Positions 46,425 to 59,147 are shown, counted from the stretch's first letter. The stretch is 64,000 bases of DNA from Chloromonas sp. AAM2 (GCA_004335635.1 QAXH01002973.1:1-64000); one strand, 5' to 3'. Notes: generated by a model from the sequence alone, not told the origin. Translations and numbers: made by a program.

Positions 46425-49400
46425 ATGGTTAAGATGCAGCGCCACCTGCTGCGATCACTATTGGCAGCTGGCAGCGCTGGCAATGCATCGTCTATAGGGC
46501 CCTGCCAAGTTCTTGGGGTGCTTTGCCCACTCTGCCCCTGCTGTGGGTCCAGGGCCCATTGTCCGAGTCGCGATGCCATGGCATACAGAGCAGTGTCAAC
46601 CTCCGCCCTGCAGCAATGTGCGCCGACACTGCAAGCGAGTTCTTCTGCCGAGGCAGAGCAGGCCCCGTCATGCCATGTGCCATCTGGCGTCAGCTCCGGC
46701 CGGCAAAGTATGCCTACATCCACAGCTGCCACAGCAACAGCCACCCACACCTCCTTCTCCCATCATGCACGTGTGAAACGCAGCTTGGACGTGAGCAGTA
46801 TACCCATGTTCAGTTTACGAAGCCAGCCAGAAACCCCTTGCAGCAGTGGCAGCAGCACCACTAGCAGCACCACCAATGCCACCATCAACCAAACAAGCAG
46901 CAGCACATCCACCAGCAGCAGCAACACCTCACCTTCAACTACCTCCCAGAAAGCCAGGCCAGTTGATGCCAGCCCCAAACATGCAGAACTGGACTGGCGG
47001 GAAATGCTCACAAGGGCTAGAGCAGCGGCCACTCAGGAAGACATACAAGCTGCTCGTGGCGTGACCATGCTAACGGACAGATTCCGGTTAGTCCCATGCC
47101 ACCTCTTCCGTGCAGTCCGCATCCATGCTTGGCCTATCACATGTCACACACCCCAAGCCATCCCATGACGCACAGGAATGTGTTGCAACATGCAGCCCAT
47201 CTAGCACTGAAATGCTTGGCATCCCACGTCCGCTGCAGATGTTCTGTGCGTCATGTGCACTGCTGCTTTCCCGCTGTGCATGTGCTCTGCGCGACGGCTT
47301 CCTTTGTTCATGCACCTATCCTTGCAATGCGAGTATGATGATGTTCGACTTGAGCCATCTTCAGCTCGATATGTCGGACGGTACAGATGTAAAACGACAC
47401 TCACTCACTCACTCGTTCGCTCACTCACTCACCTGTTCCTGTTCATGCAGGCGTGTGCACACGTACTTGCGCATTTCGCTCACGGAGCGGTGCAACCTGC
47501 GCTGCCAGTACTGCATGCCGGCAGAGGGGGTGGCGCTCACGGCCTCATCGCAGCTGCTCACCACACCGGAGATCATGCGCCTGGTGAGAGAAGGGCAGGG
47601 GCAGGGGCAGGGGCAGGGGCAGGGGCAGGGGCAGGGCCAGGGCCAGGGCCAGGGGCAGGGTGGGCGGGGGGCAGGAGCGCGGAAGGCGTTTCTAATTTGT
47701 GGTAATTACATCATCAAGCCTTAGTGTTGGTCATAGGTAGGGATTCAGGCTGCAGGCTGAAGCACTTGCGGTGGTACTAGGGCTGTGACTGGAGCAAGCG
47801 GCCGTTGCCGCAAGGAAACGATGAGCTTTGAACCTCAGCTGCCTCATGTATTTGTCTGCACACAGTATGGGCAAAGTACTCGAAGCACGTGCAATCCCTG
47901 CATGTAGTCTTAACTCCTTGCAACCTCAGAATCGTTTCAGACTCGTCATGTTTGCATTACGTGACCACAGGCGCGGTTGTTTGTTGAGGCTGGCGTCACC
48001 AAGGTGCGGCTGACGGGTGGCGAGCCCACGCTGCGGCCCGACCTGCCCGCCCTCTGCTCCCAGCTCTCGGCTCTGCCCGGCCTGCAGTCACTGGCCATGA
48101 CCTCCAACGGGATCACGCTCACAAGGCAACTCAACGAGCTCAAGGCAGCAGGTAGCAACACATGCATGTTGCATGCCAATGCCGTCAGAACAAAACTTGG
48201 CTGGCTGTTTGGGGTCTTGTGGCAGCAGTTTCCAGCCTGGCCCTGTGATGCTGCAGTCTGGGCAGCACAGCAGGTGGTTGTGATAGCAGCAGTGGCTGAG
48301 CGGTCGCAACAGCGGGTGCGCTGGTAGCGATGGATGCAGGCGTTCCAGAGCGTGTGGCAGCTAAGGCGGCAAAGCGATGCAGCACAGGCGCTGGGTTGCA
48401 AGGCTGTGCGGCTGGCTTTGTGCAGTGGATACCGCGGCTGTGACTTCACAACGGGCATTGCACACAAATACATGGTTGTGTTCGTGTCCTGCTTGCCGCT
48501 GCATTCCCAGGTCTCAATGCCATCAACATCAGTCTGGACACACTGCGGCCGGAACGCTTCGAGCAGCTGGCACGGCGGCCGGGGCTGGCCAAGGTGCTGC
48601 GCAGCATAGACACAGCGCTGAAGCTGGGCTACAGGCCTGTCAAGGTATGCAGCGGAGTCAACCGTGGCAGGAGTACGCGGGGTGCACTGGCAAGGGACTG
48701 CTGCCGCCCTTGCTGGTTGTTTTGGTGAACGTGCGCGACGATCAATTGTGTCAGCCACTTGTTCAGAGCATCAGGCATGTCTTCTACTGATCTTAAACTT
48801 GCAAGCACACCGGAGTTCACTCCACCTTATCTAATCTGCACCTGCCCATACATGCCCGTCCCTCTGTTCCTCATGCGTAGGTGAACTGTGTTGTGATGCG
48901 GGGGGTCAATGACGATGAAATGGCGGACTTTGTGGCTTTGACACGCGACCGGCCCATCAACGTGCGCTTCATCGAGTACATGCCCTTCGATGGTAACGTC
49001 TGGTCGGACCGCAAGATGGTGAGCGGCTGTGCATGCCATGAGGGGCGGGCCACAGCGCAGTACTGTTGAAGCGTAAAAGGGGTGGTTTGCCAAGTGTGAG
49101 TGGCCATGTTATTCAAACCGGACGAACTTGAAACCGGCTGGCACTTTGGTGACGACTTGTTGCAGAGCTTTCAATACAAATGTTGCAGTAAAATAGTTGC
49201 AGCACAAGCAAAAGTTGCTCTGTGGCATGACATCAGGCTGTGTCAGATTCACGTGGCTGACAACAAGGTGTACACGCGTGCGCGTTTGAGTGCGGCCATG
49301 CTGGAATTTGAATAAACACTGTGTGGCGTCCAAAGTTTACCATGCGTTCGCAGCACACTTGTGCATACTTGTGTGTCCGCGCTGTGAGGTCAGCGGCACC

Positions 49401-50567
49401 GGTGCCGTCTGCAATACATAAAGCTTCTGTATGGCCAAGCCTTGCAGTCTGTATGGCCACAAAGTCTTCCCGGCCACCTGTCCCATGTGCAGGTTCCGTA
49501 CAAGGAAATGATGGCACGTGTCCAGGAGGCCCTGGTGCATCAACACCAGCACCAGTACCCACCAGAGCAGCACTCAGCAGCAGCCCCTGTTGAGGCACGA
49601 CCTCCCGTGATGGCCCTCGCTGGTGGCGGCCACGTGCTGATGCATGGGGATGGCAGCAGCCATGTACCGCCGCATGTGCTGGCTGACCTCCCGCCTGCAC
49701 CCGTCCTGCATCGGCTAGACGATCCCAATGGAGAGGTTGCGAAGAATTTCCAGGCTACTGGCCATGTTGGCACCATTTCGTTCATCACATCGATGACATC
49801 ACACTTTTGCAGTGATTGCAACCGGTGAGCGGTTGAGTTGGCATGCTCAGCTGGTTGAGCTGTGCTTGTAGGCCATTGCCACGATCAGCATGCATTTGGA
49901 CACATTACCTATGAGTTTGTCTTACCTATCGGCTGTACCTGGTCGTAGTGCATGTTGTCTACCCGTTGTCGACTCAATGTGAAGACACCACCAACAACAG
50001 TGTGGATACAACAGCACCTGCCACAGTCGCGGTTGGATGTATGTTGGCATGCTGGTCTCATGTGCTGGTGTTGCGCGCTGGGGCACACCTGATGTGTGCT
50101 GCTTTCCTCCGCTCTCAGGCTACGGCTCCTGGCTGATGGGAGCTTCAAGGTGTGCTTGTTTGGTGCCAATGAGGTGAGAACTCGTGCAGCAGTTGAGGCG
50201 TTGGTGAAATGAGGCCCCATGCACGTTATAGCGCTCCTGTGCTGTAGAATGGAGTGGTGCATGACTCGCCCCAACGCAACACAAGTCAACATGCAAGAAC
50301 TTACTCCACTGCCGGATTGATGAGCCTGGTCATTAGTTTGGTTGTCTCAGCACTGGCCAGCCAGGCACACTTTTATTTCCGTTGTCACGCTTTGCCCTGA
50401 GTGTTGCCATATAGGTGAGCCTGCGTGACGCCATGCGGGGCGGGGCAACGGATGAAGACTTGCGGTTCGTCATCCATGCGGCTGTGCAGCGCAAGAAGGC
50501 AGCCCATGCGGGCATGTTTGAACTCGCAAAAACTGCCAACCGGCCCATGATCACCATTGGAGGGTGA
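46425..50567 (+). CDS. CNX2: CNX2, GTP 3',8-cyclase (MoaA-type radical SAM), molybdenum cofactor synthesis
   Basis: The first step of molybdenum cofactor synthesis converts GTP to the cyclic pyranopterin precursor, in mitochondria in plants. Eight exons join into 595 residues: 46425-47086, 47451-47583, 47971-48151, 48511-48644, 48881-49018, 49493-49824, 50119-50173, 50415-50567. The radical SAM cluster motif is [14 protein letters not shown], followed by [14 protein letters not shown] and [10 protein letters not shown]. Next come [31 protein letters not shown], the second-cluster motif [15 protein letters not shown] with a Cys in FKVCLFG, and the C-terminal Gly-Gly (ITIGG) that MoaA enzymes need. 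The first 220 residues are a Ser/Thr-rich extension whose start ([16 protein letters not shown]) looks like a mitochondrial presequence; the ATG could also be the one at 46434. About 65 extra residues ([10 protein letters not shown] onward) interrupt the region after VPYKEMM. Length therefore exceeds the roughly 390 typical of plants. Confidence 0.95.
47593..47660 (+). repeat. (GGGGCA)n G-rich repeat in CNX2 intron 2
   Basis: About eleven hexamer units (GGGGCA, then GGGCCA) begin ten bases after the 5' splice site of CNX2 exon 2. They are G-rich on the transcript strand, so the pre-mRNA could form a quadruplex close to the donor. Confidence 0.93.
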
Positions 50568-53500
50568 TGCCAGGTGCCCAACTTCTCCGGAAAGGCAATG
50601 CAGGCGGGCATTGCGGTAGAGCGAGGAACCTGCTGGGGATTGTCCCAATGCTGCTCATCAGGGAAAAAACCAGGGGAACGCTAGCCCACCCTTCCTCATA
50701 GCCCATGAGCCACTCCACCCATGCTGCATTTAGCACGCCTGTGTACCTCATGGGCGTGCGCCGCTCAAACCTTCAGTGAGATGCTTGGTTACAGGAGTTT
50801 GATTTAAATAAGGATTGTCTGAGCACAGTGCAGTTCTACGAGTCAGCGGTAGTAAGGGGCTGTGGCAGTGTAGTTTCACACATTGAGGAGAGCTATTGCA
50901 GGCGGCTCGGTGGTGCTGCCGATTTTGACAATGGCCTTGACCCACTAGCCACCTTCAGTGATGGCCCCATTTTCAGCCCATCAGCTCAACTAGACGCGAC
51001 AGCCACTGCAAAGGTGCTCTCCTGTATCCAATGCGGCAGCGTACGTACACATGCTATGGCCGTCGCTTTTTTTGCTCGAGTCCACAGTATCACGTCCTGC
51101 ATGCCAGTGTGCACTTTGCCCATGACCTGATGTTGTGCCTGGGTGACACGTCTGCAGTGTCATCTTAGTTCAACGTTATCTGATCTGAATTTGTGTGAGC
51201 AGCGGGCAATTGTCTGATCTAGCTGCTCAGAAAATCCCAGGTCTGTCTTTGGACTTAACACATGCATAGTACTTTGGTTGTCAACGGCCGTCAACTTCAT
51301 GCAAAACGGTAGTAGCAGAAATATGCACACACGTTGAGTGTGCACGGACATGGATGCTGGCAAAGTCAACAATGTGGCTCTGGCAAAGTCAACAATGTGG
51401 CTCCACGTACCACACCAGACACTGAGCGGAAATTACAAGATGGGAGGGCATACTGCTAGCCCTTCCCACACCAGTAAAGGGAAGTCCCACCGAGTCAGCA
51501 GAGGTTGGTCGTCCCACTGATGGTTACCCGACGTCTGTCATGCAAAGTTTGTCTACACCATGACACACACATGTCTTCTGCCACCCTTGCCCATACAGCG
51601 TGTTCCAAACCCATCCAACAAGCAAGTGAAGGGATTATGACAGTGTCTTCCATCGAACAGATTGGTTGCTACCTTTTACATGACGAAGCCGTTGTGGATT
51701 CTGAAAATCCCTTGCAATCACACGGTCGAAAGAAGGGCCTGCCAGTTTGTCACTAAATGAATGCCAACAGGCTGCAGCTACACAAACAGCAGAAGGGGAG
51801 CCTTATCTGCCTACCAGTCCTCACCGCACAGGAGACTGGCAGCTGCTGTGCGCACTTGCAGTCAAATCCTTTGCCTTCGTGAACGTCCGATTGCCGGACA
51901 GATAACTGAGAGACATGCATGCCAAGAGTCACGCAGTGCACTACAGCTCATCTGCCAGCAAAGTCCAATGCTGCACTTGACAACAGTCATGTGACAGGAT
52001 CAACCCGTCGGCAAATCCAAGCTTGGTGTGACACCAGAAATGCATACACGAGGGTGTGGACACCAAGTACTGATTTGAGGCCAACCCATAGGATGTGAGG
52101 ACAAGTAATTGGTTTTTCGATGATCGAGCAGTGTGCTACATTACATGCAGGCCTGGCTGGGTGTCCTGCCAGGCTGGAGTGCATGTGGGCAGCAGTTTAT
52201 CAGCCCTGCCACAACACACCAGTGGCAACCATCACCATCAGAACTGATGCAGTGATGCAAGGCCATGCACAAACAGCTGCATGGGCTACATGGCCGCTGC
52301 ACCAACCTGGGCGCTACAATTCCAATACCTCCACCAACCGCGTCCATAGGGATTCTACCATCAAGTGCCTCTCTCAAACAGTGCCCAATTCAAGTCAAAC
52401 TGCATGTGTCCTTGGATAACAGCATCCTTTACTGGTCAGCAGAGTTGGTGCTACAGCACTCCAGAACAGCTGCACCACCATCCTCCCCAAGCACAAACGC
52501 ATTTGGCTTGCAGCACTGCCAGTGGCGGTTTACAGCGCTCCAGCGCCAAAGGTGCGCTGAGGACCACCGTGATGTTGCACCTGCGCTTGGTAGCGCGCTC
52601 AGCGTTGCTGCTGTATGCCATGTCCCATCTTTGGCCGGTGATTGCATGACAGGCTGAGCAGCCAGGCAACTGCGCAGTAAACGCTTTGCTGCAGTGAGCC
52701 TCCATGTGCGTGGTAGGCCTGCCAACTTGGCTTGCCACTGCCTCTGGTGCCAACGTACCCGCCTTACCACGCAGTTGAAGACAGCTGCATCAACCGCTAT
52801 CCAGTCAGCTGGACGCCGGACGCACATGCATGGTGAACTGATGGCACATGGTGGGCATCAAATGGTTGCAGCACCAGTCGCTGACCTGGAACGCTGACCT
52901 GCCTGCTGAACGCTAACCTGCCATGATATGGTTGCAGCACCAGTCGCATGGCATGGGCTGGTGCAGCCATGCCGTCTGTCCAAGTACAGCTGCTGCAAGG
53001 CGTTGTTGGTAGTATTAAGCAGCTGCAGCTCCTAGGCTGTATCAGGGTGCCTGTTGCTGCCTCCTGTTGCTGCCTCCTGTTGCTGCCTCCTGTTGCTGCC
53101 GTTATGCTGGTCCTGTATGCGCTGTTCCTGCAGGAGCCAGGTGCTGTCATGTGGTAGATATCCATAGGCGCTGGCCGCACAGAGGGGATAAGGGCCTGCC
53201 AGGCCAGAGATAGGTGCAGAGGCTGTGATAACCAGGCCGCACAGAAGCCATTCCTGTGCTGGCTGGAATGTTTGAGTCAAGAGCATCCATGCCACGCAGC
53301 AAGGGTAAACAGCCCAAGCCTACCTCAACATCAGTTCCTGCGACAGATTGCAACTGTCGTAATCTATGTATGCCGGCTGCAGGTGCAGCGCTGTGGCTGG
53401 AATCACAGTCTGATGGTTGTCGTCGTCGGTTGTCGATAGAAAACACGTGGGCGGCTGCGTGCTGTGCCCGGCTTCTGCAGCTGGTCACACCGCATCCTGC

Positions 53501-53723
53501 CCAGTAACAGAGGAGCTGTGGTGCTGCGTGAAGCTTAGCCTCAGCAGGTGGTGCCAGCCCCGCCTGTCACATTTTGAACCCACTGCGCAGGTAGCATGCA
53601 TGTGCAAAACCACAACCGAGTCAGAAAGCACTGGAGAGGCCTGAACTCACATGAAAGCTGGACAAGGACATCATCAAACGGGGACAACGTGCTGAAGCAA
53701 GCAGGTGTTGAACTTGTTTCCGG
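50568..53723. other. Intergenic; no firm gene
   Basis: No known protein family, tRNA or rRNA is visible. The frame at 50795-51050 on the plus strand (QFYESAVVRGCGSVVSHIEE) is moderately protein-like but isolated. Minor repeats are a 20-bp direct repeat (ATGGTTGCAGCACCAGTCGC) at 52862-52881 and 52928-52947, and a 12-bp (GTTGCTGCCTCC) tandem array of about four units near 53050-53100. Confidence 0.45.
53046..53100 (+). repeat. 12-nt tandem repeat, about four units
   Basis: GTTGCTGCCTCC-type units are tandemly repeated in DNA with no identified gene. Confidence 0.85.
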
Positions 53724-55650
53724 TCAACCTGCCTCGCACCTGTCCTCCAGCGCCCGCCATTCGGCAATGGTGTTGTCCAGACACTTGAGTGCCATGCCCA
53801 CGAATGAAGGCGCAGCTCTTTCGAACGCCAACAACGTGGGCTGCAGCAGCATGAGCTAAGTGCAGTCATGGAAAACTGAACAATAGCAGGGTTGTTCATG
53901 AGAGATGCAAGACGTTCTTGAAAGCTTGGCATGTTGGCAATCACAATCAAAACCACAGTTACCTTCAGGAAGACGTCAATAAAGTTGAGCTGCGCCCTGG
54001 GCATGTCCATTGTTGCACGCACGCAAAAGGGAGAAAGGGGAAGGCCCCCTGCAGCCTCCTTATCGCCCTGCAACACAATATAATGATAATGATGGCCTTC
54101 CCATCTGACAGGGTATGTGCACAGCACCACATGCACCTCATCAATGCAGACGTTGAGTGACTCTTAACATCTGTGACAGCATTAGTCCAGTGTACGGCGG
54201 CAAGCTGGGCCCCAGAACGTTAAGCCAGGCTGACCTGCTCGCAAAACTCATGGATGACTCGTTCTGCCCAGCCCCGCGCCAAAGGGAATGGTCTGGCAGG
54301 ATTGGCGATGTCCGCAAGATGCACTAGCATCTGAAACAACAGGTTGGGCTCGGGCCAAGCAGCAAGATCAGGTATTTCCTCTGCTTGTGTGTTGAAGCGC
54401 TTCAGCAAGTCGAAATGGATGGCCATGTCCGTGGCCAGCACCATGTCCACCATCAGCCGGCGGCACTGCAAATGGCAAGGCAACCGTTTCATGCTCGGCC
54501 TGTGCACCTCAAACGCTCAAACCGCTGCTCAATCTGGTCGATTCAGGCAACCATGAATCCTATGATAGTGCGCTTGAAAAGCAGCGAGCTTCCTAAACCC
54601 CACCTTTTTCTGTTCATCAAAGCTGAAGAGCTCAAAGATGTCGCAACCTCTGTGGTTCCGCGCAATCTCGAATGCCCTGCTGATGTGATAGCTCTCGTTG
54701 ACGGACTTGTCATTGTACGTCGTGGCCCGGGGATGCCTGCTGTTGATCAGGAAGTCATTGTTGACGCCCAAGTGCCCCAGGTCGTGCACCGCGGATGCCA
54801 TTATAATGCAAAATGTGTCCATTTTCGACACGCTGCCGAAGTGCTTGGCATAGCTTTCCATGATAATGCACGACGTCTGAGTCACATCTGCTGCATGAAT
54901 GCTGTTGTGGTACGCGTTTGGCCGATACTCAGCCTCGACGTTGAGGAGAAAATTCTCTAATGTCTTCCTGTTGACCTTCCATCCATCCTGCATGCGGGCC
55001 ACGATAAAAAGAAGTCAAAAGGGCAAGCTTTGTGTGCGGGCAAGGCCCAGCGAGAACAAGTCTGCCGCTGTTCTTCAGCCATGCATTGCTGCCACTGTAC
55101 AATTGGTAGAGCGCAATTCTGTTGGTCTTACCAGCACTTCGTAGTGCTCGAGCAATGCCACTGTCATGCTGATCAGTGGTGTGCCTCTTGTGGTCACGCC
55201 ATAGTCGAAGACGCTGAAGTTCCAAGAGAAGAGCTGCGCATTGCAATAACATTCGCAAAGTATTGGGAGGTGTTTGGCGGAGAGGCTTAGCCTGGGGGAT
55301 GCAATGGTATGTGTGTGCACATACGGCCTCGGCACCCACGTTTTCCTTGGCGACACTGATCCATTTGCGACGCTCCTGAGCAAAATCGTCCACAACCTGG
55401 CCTAGATGCGGCCGATGCACGCTGTTCTGCGTATGGGACCGAGTCGACGATGGTCCGCACTCCTCCATCACTGCGATGCTCATTAGTCGTGCTGCTGCTG
55501 CTGTGCCAGCTTGCTGCAAGGCGGCAAGTGAAACAGGATGTCTGCGCCAAGCCCTGCGCATTTCTCTATCCCAGCCCAATGTGCTGCACGGCCAGCAAAC
55601 ATGCAGAAGTGCATGCTCCGGCCGCTGTGTCCCAGCCTGAATCCTCTCCT
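53724..55650 (-). CDS. Class I cyclic-nucleotide phosphodiesterase (PDEase I / HD fold)
   Basis: The enzyme hydrolyses cAMP and/or cGMP. The catalytic domain is spread over exons 55325 and upstream (QVVDDFAQERRKWISVAK), 55233-55132 (WNFSVFDYGVTTRGTPLIS), 54987-54604, 54465-54235, 54067-53963 and 53855-53724; all five complete exons join in phase and end at a TGA at 53724. Metal-site motifs are YHNSIHAADVTQ, ASAVHDLGHLGVNN and VHLADIANPARPFP, so the His, His, Asp and Asp ligands are present. The nucleotide-clamping Gln is probably in RAQLNFIDVF. The usual E-x-H-H segment reads NESYH. Specificity for cAMP or cGMP cannot be told. The 5' end is unresolved: a fragment SNSLEERLEKALK near 56250-56210 may be an upstream exon. 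PDEs of this type with N-terminal regulatory or membrane regions occur in chlorophytes. Confidence 0.88.
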
Positions 55651-57746
55651 GCATACTGCGCTAGCCTGTTGGCGAGCGCGTACCTGGGGCACCACTCCAT
55701 TGGTCTTGCTTTCGCGCGAGAATGGGCTGCAGCTGCGGTGCTTCTCACTGGACGCCAGGCCAGTCAGCTTTTAGCCAAGATATTTAACCATAGAACTGGA
55801 TGTAAGACTCTGAGCACTCGCCAACATCAGTCATGGCCGGCCGGCCCTGCATGGGCGGTCACTGGGATGGCCATCAGAAGCAAAAACGCATTACCGACTG
55901 CGTGGAAAGTTATCTCGGCGACCAGCGATGCGTCAGAGAGCAGACTGCGGGCCAGGTTTGCGGACGAAGTGGTGGTTGGCCGCATGTGGTGGTTGGTTGG
56001 TGGTTGGCGGACTGTGGCATGCCATGTCAGAGCCCAGTTCATGACTTGCTGGCCGTAAGCATGCAACAGGCACGATTCCATGCACCCAGCTGGTGCCGTT
56101 CCACGCATGCGACAGGTTCTGCCCTGTGCATGCAACAGATGCCGTTCCAGGCACTCAGCATGTGCCGCTCCATGCATGCAACAGGAAACACATGCAAGAA
56201 GCTGACAAACACAGGCTTCAGAGCCTTCTCCAGCCGCTCCTCCAAGCTATTGCTTCTCATCAATGTTGGTTGGTGCTAATTCACTCTTGGTTGGTGCTGC
56301 TACTGCGGCATTGGTTGATGCTGCTACTGTGGCATGGGTTGGTGTTGCTGCTGCGGCATACTTCCGTTCTGCGCAGGAAGTATGCGCCGTGCCATGCATG
56401 TGTTTGCTTGCTGTCCATGCCACGCCATGCAACGTCCGGATGGATTGCCATCTGCATCCCAGCTTCAGGACTAAACTTGGTTAAGGAAAAGTGCTTCAAA
56501 AACAGTTTCTAGTTGCTTCTACAGCAAAACTGCACACGCCTGTATGACTACCTGAGCTGTAGTGCTCTGGCTTCATGAGCTTCTTTGAGATGGGCAATAC
56601 ATTCATAAGATGGGCAATCAACCACTGATATTTTTTGAGAGAGCGTAACGCTTGTGACCTGTCCTGGAATGTCATCACAAGCTACAGATCCCTGAACCTA
56701 GCTCTCACCTTGGATAAACCCTGACCCAATCTCTCATGATGCTCAACCCTAATCTAATCCCTCCACACGTCACACAGGTCCACGCTTCCACTGATGTCAC
56801 ACGTCACAGATAGTAACGCCTGCTGCGAGTATATTTATGGTGCAAATGCTTGCTTTCTAACAAGCGTGATTTGTGCATTACACCGTGTAAGAACTCCTGA
56901 AAGAGCCCTTGAGTGCTTCTGAACACAAGCTTCAGCAAGGACTTTGGGCTTTCCATCAATGCTGCACCTTGGCAGCGGCGCCATGGGTGGATTCCAGCTG
57001 GGCAGACTTGAGTTGTGAGCAGGCAAAGCCGTCCTGGTGCTAAAGAGGAATGGCAAGTGCAGGAACTTGCACCATCAATTTGAATTGCCGTATTGGTTCC
57101 TCGTAGAGTACATCCTGCCGCATATCCCCAAAACCCTTGTCAAAGTGCATGGCGAAGGACAAGAGAGTTGATGCTCAGTTGGTAGCCCATTGGACACTTC
57201 TCATTAGGCACACTCAGACACATTGACGATAGACACTTGAGTGAGGCAAAAGTGTGATGAGCCGGCTGTACATTTCATCATTTACTTGTTTACCCAACTG
57301 CGACAGTCCCTGGTTCAGCCCTCCCACGTACCTCTCTGTTCAATCGGATACCTGCGTAGAAACTTGAATTTCGCTTGTGCGTAGAAGACCATGATGGAAA
57401 TGCCGTGCAGAACAAAGTGCTCGTATCCAGGTGGCGATGGGCATAGTAATCAGGCAGGCCTGGGATGCTTGCAGTGAGCGTGCACTGTCAGGACTGCAAC
57501 CAGCGTATGGGTCTGGCCAACGTGGACATGGTCATGCTGCATCTTACCATGACAGGCCCTATTTCCCATCGGCCCAGTACTTGATCAGCCTATAAGACCT
57601 CCTAATTCGTCTCTATTTTGCAAGGGGGTGGCGAAGGGCAGCTGGAAAGATGCAATGGAACCCAACTAGTAGCTGCATGAAAGATACAGCAGGCCAGAAG
57701 TTGTCAAGCGTGGGAGCATGGGCCCATCTCAACTGACTGGAGGCAA
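55651..57746. other. Upstream flank of the phosphodiesterase; 5' exons not resolved
   Basis: The rest of the phosphodiesterase gene's 5' end may lie here. Candidate fragments on the minus strand are SNSLEERLEKALK (about 56250-56210) and a basic segment ALRSLKKYQWLIAHL (about 56650-56600), neither joined in phase. From about 56.7 kb on I see nothing coding. Confidence 0.35.
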
Positions 57747-57864
57747 CACAAGAGGGGAGGGATTCCAACCCGTCCAACTTACTTGTGAAGGGGATTGCGA
57801 CACACCAGGATAGTGATGGTGGTGGCCAACCCCTCGAGGTGCTATCTTGACCGCATACCTCGTT
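57747..57864 (-). repeat. Dispersed repeat, copy B
   Basis: This is the inverted partner of 394-527. It lacks the 16-bp tandem duplication of copy A. The ends of homology are sharp. Confidence 0.7.
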
Positions 57865-57951
57865 GCACCCAAAATGGAGCCCGAAAACATGTGCATATTG
57901 TTCAATGTTGTGCTGATTGGCATCCACAAAATGCAGGATACATCAAACACA

Positions 57952-58017
57952 ACGAAGGATACGTCATGTTAGTGTCTGATACGATATGTCATGTTAGTGT
58001 CTGATTGTATCCTTCGT
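57952..58017. repeat. Inverted repeat enclosing a direct repeat
   Basis: ACGAAGGATAC at 57952-57962 is the exact reverse complement of GTATCCTTCGT at 58007-58017. Between them an 18-nt segment (GTCATGTTAGTGTCTGAT) occurs twice in direct orientation. Confidence 0.9.
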
Positions 58018-59031
58018 CTCAACCCTGCACGTAATTCGCCGGGAAGCCAACACAGCACAGTCAAGTCAAAGACAACGTTGGGCCACGAAACACACGCATG
58101 AGTAAGGCACACTGGAAGCATCACAAGGCATGAGGTGGCTGGTTGCCAAAGCTCTGCTCACGGCCAGCATTTCACACGCACACAGCACGGGTTGGATCAA
58201 CGGACAACATGCAACATCTGCTGTCTTTTTTCCAGCAAGGCAACTGCCCTCTGATACTGACAGTCTAGGCAGAACCATGTCTGACAGAAATGTTTGCAAT
58301 GTGCGCAAAGAACCATGTCTGACAGTGTATTCGCGTTACAAGCCTAAGTCTGACATCACCGGCCAACCGAGGTAGGATTATGCAGGCCATTCGGTCTCAT
58401 CACAAGACGTCTGTGCACGCATTTGCTTTACTTTCGTGGGACGTGCTGAATGAGGACACTGGTATACCACCACTGGTATACCACTGATTGCAGTCATTCC
58501 AGAACACAGTCTTTGCCTTTCTGATTGCAGAGAGTATGTCCACATGTGTGTTGCCTCCACACCACTGCTTTTGGCAGGACATGAGAAAGCTGCAGCCTGC
58601 CCAGTTATTGCCACACCGCCATGCAGATCTTCCTGTGGCAAGCTCTCCGCAAGTTCGTTCCTCTGCAAGCATCCCATTTTCAAACTGGGGCCAATTTCAC
58701 AACTTGTGACAGCAGTAGAACATGTCACATGTGGTTCTGGTTCATAAGTCACAGGATATAGCATGCTGTTGTTTGGTCCAGCGCTGTTTGGTCCACCAAC
58801 ACCACACACCGTGGTAGAACAAGACACTCAAACACAAACATAAGAAGTGGGAGCCACACATGAATCGCTCGCATGTTGATTCCACTTTACAGAATGATCA
58901 CCGAACTGCAAATTTGTTCAACTGCAGTGCCTGCACCATGTACCGCGCCTGAGTTAACAATGTGTGCACGTAGAGACTCCCTCCACAAGTTCACGCGTTG
59001 ATGAATAGGGCACACACACAGTATGGGATTG

Positions 59032-59058
<27 letters not shown>
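59032..59058 (+). repeat. (CA)n microsatellite
   Basis: About thirteen CA units lie some 90 bp beyond the stop codon of the EXO84-like gene, probably in its 3' UTR or flank. Confidence 0.95.
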
Positions 59059-59065
<7 letters not shown>

Positions 59066-59104
59066 GTTTTTGCTGAGACACACTGGTTCCAGTGTCAGTC
59101 CCAG

Positions 59105-59136
59105 AATTGTCCCAGAACTGGCAAACTTCTTTTTTT
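59105..59136 (+). repeat. Dispersed T-tailed motif, copy 4
   Basis: AATTGT, CCCAGAACTGGCAAACTTCT and a T run are repeated here almost exactly as at 16059-16090. It lies 12 nt past the stop codon of the EXO84-like gene, antisense to it, so it would appear in that gene's 3' UTR as an A run followed by the complement. Confidence 0.8.
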
Positions 59137-59147
59137 GCAAAACCACA

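Larger units (their letters stand above)
57865..59104. other. Intergenic; repeats only
   Basis: No gene is recognised. The stretch holds the compound repeat at 57952-58017 and a (CA)n tract at 59032-59058. Its right end is the 3' flank of the EXO84-like gene. Confidence 0.45.

Noticed and set aside
53046..53160. Hydrophobic Leu/Cys/Pro frame suggesting a membrane helix
   Set aside because: It is generated by the 12-nt tandem repeat and has no neighbouring coding signal.
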